From: Thermoproteota archaeon
GTDB taxonomy: Archaea; Korarchaeota; Korarchaeia; Korarchaeales; Korarchaeaceae
DNA length: 11,144 nucleotides
Assembly (NCBI GenBank): GCA_021158805.1
Contig: JAGGTZ010000090.1
Location: forward strand, 1-11,144
Direction: 5' to 3'
Part shown: piece after piece, positions 6,392-11,144 of the stretch
Position numbering within the stretch: the first letter of the stretch is position 1
How the letters are laid out: each line of letters opens with the position of its first letter
Translations under genes and position numbers: made by a program
The notes under the pieces: model-generated
Database searches by the model: none
The model's input: only the letters and a program-made list of their open reading frames with translations
What the model was told of the DNA's origin: nothing

Positions 6392-7960
6392 CTAGTAACC
6401 TAAATCCTGAAATAGATCTGAATCCTGCACATAGCTCTTTCTTAGCTTAAGAGCTAGCTCAGCTTTCTCAAGCTCCTTCCCGAGGTAAGCAGCATGCGAG
6501 TAATCGGATACCAGTCCTAGGTCAAATATCTCCAAATATATATCTGAGGCCCTCCTTCCACAAATTGTAAGCTCAGGCTTCTTTAGATTATCCCACCTGA
6601 AATGCATAGCACAGATCTTTCCTTTCTCCCTATCCACCCATATCCTAAAGAAACCACGCTTATCATACTGTATCTTCCTTTCTCCTGCTGCCTCCATGAT
6701 CTTAGCATGAGATTCGTACTTGAAATCCTTCCTCGTCTTCTCTTTAAGTATTAGAAGGTCTATCCCCAAATCTTTAGGGAAAGTTCCCTTCCTCTTTGAG
6801 AGGTACATCATCTTTACAGCTTGAGATACCTCCCAAACTGATCCATAGGTCTTATCGCTTGCCTCCGTAGTTAGGACCATACTAGCATTCAGTTCTGAAG
6901 CTAGGGCAACAAGTTGGGCGTTCACTCCATGACTATCAGCATCTACTAGCTCGCTCACATTACCTATTCCCATGAAGAGCTGGACATCTGGGTTCCTCTT
7001 GGAGAACTCGTAGAATGAAACGAGGGATTTCGTAAAGCTTGGGGCGTGAATTGGGTGTACTATTAGATCTGCCAGAATCTTATTTATACCATACCTCCTA
7101 GCTATTCTTATGTTCTCCTCCATGGCTTTAACCCTCTCTTCTGGTTCATTAGGGAAATATCCTGAAGCATAATCATACGGTATCACTACACAGACCTTAT
7201 CCCTCACTATATCGTGGAGGACCTCCATGTTAGATCTCTCAAGGCTCACCACCATATCGACGCCCGCCTCAATAGCAGCTTCTATCTCCTTGGGTGATAT
7301 TGAATCTATGCTTATAGGTGCGTCAGTCACCTCCCTCACAGCTTGGACTATCTCCTTTATCCTCGATGAATCATCCTGTCCCGCAACAACTCCTATGTCT
7401 ATTATATCAGCTCCAGATTCGATATAATGAGCAGTGATCCTCTTTATTTCATTCCTTGTGAGCTTGGGAGCATCGACTATCTCTGCTACCACTCTTATCG
7501 GTAGTTCCTTCGAGATACAGAGCCCCCTAATTTCTATGCATTTGCTCCTATCCAGCTCAGCACTTACTCTCTCCAAAATTTCATTTAATTCCTCCTCTGC
7601 ATCTCTCTTCATCTCTTCCTTAAGTAGCTCGCATGCAGGTATGTCATGCGATAGTTTAAGACCTTTCCTCACATGCTTCATCACTGTCGGCAGATCCGCG
7701 GCATCCTTAGGCCCTTTAAATGTAGGAACTCCTAGGGATTCCTCTATATATTTAGAACTTCCCCTCAGCAATCCTGGAACTATAATGGCATCATACACCG
7801 ATAAATCTCGTTTCTTCAAATGTTCGGTTATGAATTTAGGTGTCAGCAATGCTGCGACAGGAAAGGGAACAACTGCCAAGTCATATTCTATGTTAGATTT
7901 GTCCGCATACATCTTAACATAATCTTTAGCCAATTCTCCAGTTACTAAAAGGTACCTCAA
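6392..7960 (-). CDS. Dihydropteroate synthase-related protein (DUF6513 + pterin-binding + DUF4346)
   Basis: This 522-residue cytoplasmic protein has the three-part build of the archaeal DHPS-related family (TIGR00284 in my memory). An N-terminal domain (1-110) starts MRYLLVTGELA. A TIM-barrel pterin-binding domain (about 145-370) contains ESGADIIDIG (181-190), APISIDS (214-220), VDMVVSLERSN (234-244) and MGIGNVSEL (330-338). The C-terminal domain (about 420-505) contains SHAAYLGKELEKAE (488-501), as in the DUF4346/slr0651 family. The family occurs in archaea that lack ordinary DHPS and is proposed to join the pterin to the arylamine riboside in H4MPT synthesis; the exact reaction is inferred. 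The start is TTG 7960, whose TTGA overlaps the stop of the upstream flavoprotein gene. Family N-termini begin just here, and no ATG lies nearby. It is the last gene of the operon. Confidence 0.88.
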   Translation of the reverse strand: MRYLLVTGELAKDYVKMYADKSNIEYDLAVVPFPVAALLTPKFITEHLKKRDLSVYDAIIVPGLLRGSSKYIEESLGVPTFKGPKDAADLPTVMKHVRKGLKLSHDIPACELLKEEMKRDAEEELNEILERVSAELDRSKCIEIRGLCISKELPIRVVAEIVDAPKLTRNEIKRITAHYIESGADIIDIGVVAGQDDSSRIKEIVQAVREVTDAPISIDSISPKEIEAAIEAGVDMVVSLERSNMEVLHDIVRDKVCVVIPYDYASGYFPNEPEERVKAMEENIRIARRYGINKILADLIVHPIHAPSFTKSLVSFYEFSKRNPDVQLFMGIGNVSELVDADSHGVNAQLVALASELNASMVLTTEASDKTYGSVWEVSQAVKMMYLSKRKGTFPKDLGIDLLILKEKTRKDFKYESHAKIMEAAGERKIQYDKRGFFRIWVDREKGKICAMHFRWDNLKKPELTICGRRASDIYLEIFDLGLVSDYSHAAYLGKELEKAELALKLRKSYVQDSDLFQDLGY

Positions 7961-8706
7961 TAACTCTCACCTAAGGTACGGGCTATTACGTCCTCCAGCT
8001 GGTCTGGGCTCTCTACAACTGTGACTCCTTCCATCTCCCTAAGGTGTTCTATATTCTCCCTATCAATTTCTCTAATCTTTATTTTGGCCTTTTGAAAGCA
8101 AAATATAGCCTTTTCTGGACATGTCAACTCGCATACTCTGCATCCATGGCATTTCATTAGGTCTAAGATGGGTATACAATTCAACTCGCTGATGGCTCCA
8201 AATGGGCACTTATCTATGCACTCCATGCAGTTCGTGCATCTTTCTCTATCAATATAGCAGGGAACCTCAGTCTCCTCTGTTGCATCTGACGGGAGGATTA
8301 TTATTGGGACTCCTCCCTTAAGGGCCTGCGATGCTATCGTAGTTATTATAGTATCCGAGATGCCGTAAACTATCTTAGCTACTGTATTAGATGTGGCGGG
8401 AGCTATCACAAGCAACCTATACCTACCAAGCATGAACCTACCGGAATATGTACAACTTGCTCCAGCAACATCTTCCGTGATCAGCTCTTCATAATGCCTC
8501 CCAGGAGAGATCTCCCCTATTCTATCGAGGATACCGTACATTCTAGCTACTTCCTCCCCGGCCCTACTAGCGTATGTCGTTATTTTAACGCCATACCTCT
8601 CCTTTATTCTCTTCAGGACTTCAAAGCTTTTCCTGATAAAGCTCCCAGATCCAGTAATCCCCCATGCAATAAAATTAGTGCCTCCTTCTCCCTTTAGTAG
8701 ACTCAA
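7957..8706 (-). CDS. Flavin/2[4Fe-4S] dihydromethanopterin-reductase-like protein (DmrX/DmrB type)
   Basis: This is a 249-residue protein. A flavoprotein (FMN-binding) domain starts FIAWGITGSGSFIRK (12-26) and holds VIAPATSNTVAKI (100-112). A bacterial-type ferredoxin insert has two full [4Fe-4S] motifs: Cys157, 160, 163, 167 (CTNCMEC..KCP) and Cys186, 189, 192, 196 (CHGCRVCELTCP). The same build is found in the archaeal iron-sulfur flavoprotein of Methanosarcina that reduces dihydromethanopterin to H4MPT, the last step of the pathway. The neighbouring H4MPT genes support that role; another archaeoflavoprotein function (MJ0208 type) is possible. The start is TTG 8706 with GGTGA just upstream. 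Relatives often begin near residue 12-13, where an ATT preceded by GGAGAAGGAGG could be an alternative, non-standard start. The gene lies 53 bases after the RFAP synthase gene. Confidence 0.82.
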   Translation of the reverse strand: MSLLKGEGGTNFIAWGITGSGSFIRKSFEVLKRIKERYGVKITTYASRAGEEVARMYGILDRIGEISPGRHYEELITEDVAGASCTYSGRFMLGRYRLLVIAPATSNTVAKIVYGISDTIITTIASQALKGGVPIIILPSDATEETEVPCYIDRERCTNCMECIDKCPFGAISELNCIPILDLMKCHGCRVCELTCPEKAIFCFQKAKIKIREIDRENIEHLREMEGVTVVESPDQLEDVIARTLGESY

Positions 8707-8759
8707 GATCTCACCATCTCCTTCGTCTCAGTTATTTCTTCTACTCATTCTACCCTACC

Positions 8760-9704
8760 TCAGATAGTGATTACATGAGCGCCTATATTATTGGCTCTCG
8801 ATACTATAACCTCCCCCCCTCCATGTTTTCTTAGGAAATCCCTTAACCTATCAGCTAGCTTTTGATAGCTATCTTTATCAGTCAAGCCATAGAATGCTGG
8901 ACCCCAAGAGCTTTGCCCAGCACCATAAGCGCCATTCTCCAACAGGAACTCTACGCCTTTCTCTATTAGAGGAGATCTGAAGATTCCTCCCTGAACATAG
9001 GAGAACATCCTACCAACTTCTCTCTCAAGCCTAGTAATTGCCTCACCAAAACCCTGAATGTCCTTCTCCATTAGAGATGGAATGAGCTCAAGGAAGAGTA
9101 CCCTGAACGTTTCACATGTACAGCGATTCTCTTCTCTCAACTTTTTCGTTAGATCTCTGAGAGAGATATCTTCTTCCTTACCTGAGATTCCCTCCTCTAT
9201 ATTGGGGATCCCAATCACGAAGAGCCAATCCTCGGGAAATTCATACCTAGATATGAGGATCGGTAATTCATCATCTTTGATCCCTCCATCGATGATAAGG
9301 CCTCCATGCTTGAAGGAATATATGCCAATTCCTGATCTCTTCCCCCTTCCCAGTACCTTAGCTAGCCTTTCAATGGAGACTTCCATTCCTACATGCTTCA
9401 GCATCGCATATCCTATTCCTAAAGAGAGCTGAGTCCCAGAGCCTAAACCAACATGAGGAGGTATGCTCTCAACTACCCTTATGTTCATACCTCTTTTAAT
9501 CTTAAAGTAATTCCTCACCCTCTTAGCATAGAGCGGAGCTCTCTCTTCCCCAAAGACTTGGAAGTCATTCGCATCAGATACCTCTATGATAGTACGAGGA
9601 TCACTGAGGGCAACACCTACACTTCCATACATCCTCTTAAGATCTCCCTTCATGTCCAAGATACCAAAATGTATCCTAGAGGGTGTTTTCAAGATCGTTT
9701 TCAT
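8760..9704 (-). CDS. mptG: Beta-ribofuranosylaminobenzene 5'-phosphate synthase (GHMP fold)
   Basis: This 314-residue cytoplasmic enzyme belongs to the GHMP-kinase fold. RFAP synthase condenses 4-hydroxybenzoate or p-aminobenzoate with PRPP, releasing CO2 and pyrophosphate; it is the committed step that gives methanopterin its arylamine riboside. Visible are the N-terminal TPSRIHFGILDM (8-19), the phosphate-binding loop PPHVGLGSGTQLSLG (82-96), the family block GRGKRSGIGIYSFKHGG (119-135), and the C-terminal GAYGAGQSSWGPAFYGL. The last is much closer to RFAP synthases than to sugar or homoserine kinases. The length is normal. ATG 9704 is preceded by GGCGGT and, 40 bases up, by a good TATA box, so this gene probably heads the three-gene operon with the reductase and DHPS-related genes. 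Confidence 0.92.
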   Translation of the reverse strand: MKTILKTPSRIHFGILDMKGDLKRMYGSVGVALSDPRTIIEVSDANDFQVFGEERAPLYAKRVRNYFKIKRGMNIRVVESIPPHVGLGSGTQLSLGIGYAMLKHVGMEVSIERLAKVLGRGKRSGIGIYSFKHGGLIIDGGIKDDELPILISRYEFPEDWLFVIGIPNIEEGISGKEEDISLRDLTKKLREENRCTCETFRVLFLELIPSLMEKDIQGFGEAITRLEREVGRMFSYVQGGIFRSPLIEKGVEFLLENGAYGAGQSSWGPAFYGLTDKDSYQKLADRLRDFLRKHGGGEVIVSRANNIGAHVITI

Positions 9705-9740
9705 TTTACCGCCTAACCGTGAGTTAGAGGTATCTAATAT

Positions 9741-9750
9741 TAATATATAC
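9741..9750 (-). promoter_or_regulatory. TATA box of the RFAP synthase operon
   Basis: Minus-strand GTATATATTA would start transcription at about 9720, leaving a leader of some 16 bases that includes GGCGGT before ATG 9704. The other operon genes have gaps of 53 bases or overlap, and I see no comparable TATA box before them. Confidence 0.6.
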
Positions 9751-9818
9751 TATTGAATATCTTTGGATGACCTTATCGAGGGAAATTACCTAACCAATCT
9801 TCACTAAGGCAAGCGATG

Positions 9819-9832
9819 AAACCAATTGGTTT
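9819..9832 (+). promoter_or_regulatory. Perfect 14-base palindrome
   Basis: AAACCAATTGGTTT is its own reverse complement. It lies between the DUF447 stop and the RFAP synthase promoter, about 70 bases upstream of the TATA box. It could be a dimeric regulator's site or a hairpin in the DUF447 3' region. The function is inferred from symmetry only. Confidence 0.35.
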
Positions 9833-9837
9833 ACGAT

Positions 9838-9850
9838 ATCAAAGTTTGAT
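9838..9850 (+). promoter_or_regulatory. Second palindrome, ATCAAA-G-TTTGAT
   Basis: Two perfect six-base half-sites around one central base stand five bases after the 14-base palindrome. It is A/T-rich like many archaeal operators, but short enough to arise by chance. Confidence 0.3.
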
Positions 9851-9874
9851 TCGAATACTACCGATTTTATTCGT

Positions 9875-10537
9875 TCATATCTGTGTATCACGAAGTCTGT
9901 TCACTATACCATTCATTATCCTGTTATAGGGCTCCTCCGGGCATATCCTAGAAACTAGGTCTCTATAATGAAGGATAAGCTTCATCAAGCTCCCAGCCTC
10001 CTTAGGGTCTATCCTCCTAAACACAGGTACCCTTGTGGCATGAATCAGGGATTCTAAAACCGCATGTTTGCATCTAGTGAAGAAACAGGGCTTCATCTTT
10101 CTGATAAGAATCCCGCTTATGCTTAACTCAACAGATACGAAATTATCTCTATCCCTGAAATTCACTAATTCAGCTTCTATAAATGCGTTAGATCTCCTTA
10201 GGGGAGGTATCCTTGTACTATAAGACTTATCATATTCCTCCCTAGGTAAATCACTGAAAGTAGCTAGGTAAAAGGTCTCTATGTCGTCCAGTAAGTTTAT
10301 TAGAATATACCCGCTTCTCACCAAGTTCTCGAAGGTGATAGTATCTTTGAACAACTTATCAATGGAAAGTAGCATACCAGCCCTCTTCACACCTATTGGA
10401 GCTGAGTGAGGAGAGCCATCAGGATTCTCGGTACTGCATATGGTCTCAATTAGCAGACCATTTTCGAAGCCTATTTTATCCAGCAACTCTTGGATATCTA
10501 AGCTAGTATGAACTTCAAGAGGTATTTCATCTTTCAT
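9875..10537 (-). CDS. DUF447 family protein (flavin-reductase-like), linked to H4MPT
   Basis: This 220-residue cytoplasmic protein shows the DUF447 hallmarks: NPDGSPHSAPIGVKR (38-52), a split-barrel flavin-binding-like stretch, and the C-terminal RCKHAVLESLIHATRV (155-170). DUF447 genes recur beside methanopterin biosynthesis genes in archaea and in methylotrophic bacteria, but I know of no proven reaction. The fold suggests FMN binding, and the context suggests a step in, or protection of, the pterin cofactor. ATG 10537 has a TATA-like CTTTTTAGAT about 25 bases upstream, which predicts a leaderless transcript; no Shine-Dalgarno is visible. The next gene, RFAP synthase, is 170 bases downstream with its own promoter, so DUF447 may be a separate unit. 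It is divergent from the fae pseudogene. Confidence 0.85.
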   Translation of the reverse strand: MKDEIPLEVHTSLDIQELLDKIGFENGLLIETICSTENPDGSPHSAPIGVKRAGMLLSIDKLFKDTITFENLVRSGYILINLLDDIETFYLATFSDLPREEYDKSYSTRIPPLRRSNAFIEAELVNFRDRDNFVSVELSISGILIRKMKPCFFTRCKHAVLESLIHATRVPVFRRIDPKEAGSLMKLILHYRDLVSRICPEEPYNRIMNGIVNRLRDTQI

Positions 10538-10557
10538 ATGATTTAAGTTCTTGTTAC

Positions 10558-10567
10558 AATCTAAAAA
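10558..10567 (-). promoter_or_regulatory. TATA-like element of the DUF447 gene
   Basis: Minus-strand CTTTTTAGAT is centred about 25 bases before ATG 10537 and would give a leaderless message. The match to the TATA consensus is moderate. Confidence 0.4.
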
Positions 10568-10650
10568 GTGATCTCAATCTATCTCCAATCCTCCATAATA
10601 GCTTCCTCATGTTAGTTAAATGAGAGGACAGCCAGTCCTTGATTGATCTG

Positions 10651-10663
10651 TCAAATTTTATAA
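10651..10663 (+). promoter_or_regulatory. BRE/TATA box of the broken fae gene
   Basis: TCAAA followed by TTTTATAA predicts transcription from about 10684, leaving a leader of about 25 bases that carries the Shine-Dalgarno CAGGAG (10696-10701). The promoter looks intact although the gene is not. Confidence 0.5.
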
Positions 10664-10708
10664 CTGCTATGCAATAGGATTAATACTTTTCCTCACAGGA
10701 GTACATTA

Positions 10709-11144
10709 CTGTTAATAGGAGAGGCTCTAGTTGGTGAGGGTAGCGAGATTGCTTATATTGGTCTAATAATTGAGGATAAGGATGGGCCTTTTGGAAATAC
10801 TTCCAGTGTTTCCCTAGCTTCACCGAGACAGGGATCTACATCCTTCTTGCAGTTCTCAAGCAAAGTCTCCAGCCCAAACTATCTAAGCTGATAGTAAGCA
10901 AGGCGACGATAAAGAACGCATCTCAGTTAGAATTAATGTTCAGCTAGCTCAAGCGGCAGTCGCTAAAGCCGTTGCTTATTCCTTAGCTAGGGGAATAATA
11001 CCGGAGAACCTCATGGGGATATAGTCATGGTAATCTCGATATTCATCTACTGGGAAGCCAAAGGCAAGGAGAAGATCTACAAGTATAACTACGAAGCCAC
11101 GAAATTGGCGATAAAAAGAGCATTCTCGAGAGAACCTTCAGTAG
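10709..11144 (+). pseudogene. fae: Formaldehyde-activating enzyme (Fae), frameshifted, 3' end outside window
   Basis: Fae joins formaldehyde to H4MPT, giving methylene-H4MPT. Its sequence is recognisable from end to end, but in successive frames. IGEALVGEGSEIAYIGLIIE and DKDGPFGN fill 10715-10843. LLAVLKQSLQPKLSKLIV and SKATIKNASQLELMFS fill the next frame to a TAG at 10945. [20 protein letters not shown] lies in the third frame (10947-11021, TAG at 11022). From 11018 the fourth segment gives [20 protein letters not shown] and then [14 protein letters not shown]. Each junction is explained by one lost base, and three losses restore the first frame. CTG at 10709 stands where Fae starts with Met, seven bases after CAGGAG. 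The frame is still open at the window end, so a fused hexulose-phosphate synthase domain, common in archaea, could follow. Translation as it stands would stop after about 55 residues. Confidence 0.85.

Noticed and set aside
7227..7922. Long plus-strand open frames opposite the DHPS-related gene, and similar ones opposite the other genes
   Set aside because: They mirror strongly conserved coding sequence on the minus strand, have Ser/Leu-rich compositions typical of antisense frames, and show no recognisable domain.
10709..10880. A short intact gene of about 55 residues ending at the first stop of the fae region
   Set aside because: Fae similarity continues in the other frames to the window end, so this is the first piece of a broken gene.
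11141..11144. TAG at the very end as the stop codon of fae
   Set aside because: In the Fae frame the last bases read TCA GTA G, so TAG is out of frame and the gene continues beyond the window.
1..11144. CRISPR arrays, tRNA or rRNA genes, insertion sequences, attachment sites
   Set aside because: I saw no regularly spaced repeats, no tRNA-like TTCGA/CCA patterns in a clover context, no transposase motifs and no terminal inverted repeats.

Overview
The window looks like chromosomal DNA of an anaerobic, probably thermophilic archaeon. The evidence is a set of tetrahydromethanopterin (H4MPT) genes, AT-rich TATA elements about 25 bases before start codons (some giving leaderless messages), TTG/GTG starts, overlapping genes and many AGA/AGG arginine codons. 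A TACK-type lineage such as Korarchaeia would fit, but the sequence alone does not settle the taxon.

Left (1-2276, minus strand): an APC-family amino-acid permease is followed, with a 4-base ATGA overlap, by an archaeal Pol-beta-type nucleotidyltransferase that runs off the left edge. Centre (2300-5875, plus strand): an energy-coupling-factor (ECF) vitamin-type importer made of a single-chain double ATPase, an EcfT scaffold overlapping it, and an S component 212 bases further on. A nearly identical 20-base box precedes both the ATPase gene and the S-component gene. The gap between EcfT and the S gene holds a possible gene scrap.

5865-6391 is a graveyard. It holds the C-terminal tail of an isoprenylcysteine/phospholipid-type membrane methyltransferase (minus) butted head-to-head against a frameshifted nucleotidyltransferase remnant (plus).

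Right (6392-10537, minus strand): DUF447 protein, beta-RFAP synthase, a flavin/2[4Fe-4S] dihydromethanopterin-reductase-like protein and a dihydropteroate-synthase-related protein. Together these form an H4MPT biosynthesis cluster. RFAP synthase couples a pABA-type acid to PRPP, the DHPS-related protein is a candidate for joining pterin and arylamine, and the flavoprotein is a candidate for the final reduction. Divergent from DUF447, at 10709 to the window end, lies a formaldehyde-activating enzyme (fae) gene that uses H4MPT. It keeps its promoter and Shine-Dalgarno sequence but has CTG where ATG is expected and three single-base frameshifts. The cofactor pathway is therefore intact here while an adjacent gene that uses the cofactor is broken.

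Most noteworthy: the decayed fae beside a healthy H4MPT operon, the shared box of the ECF genes, the truncated gene pair at 5865-6359, and paired palindromes between DUF447 and the RFAP synthase gene.
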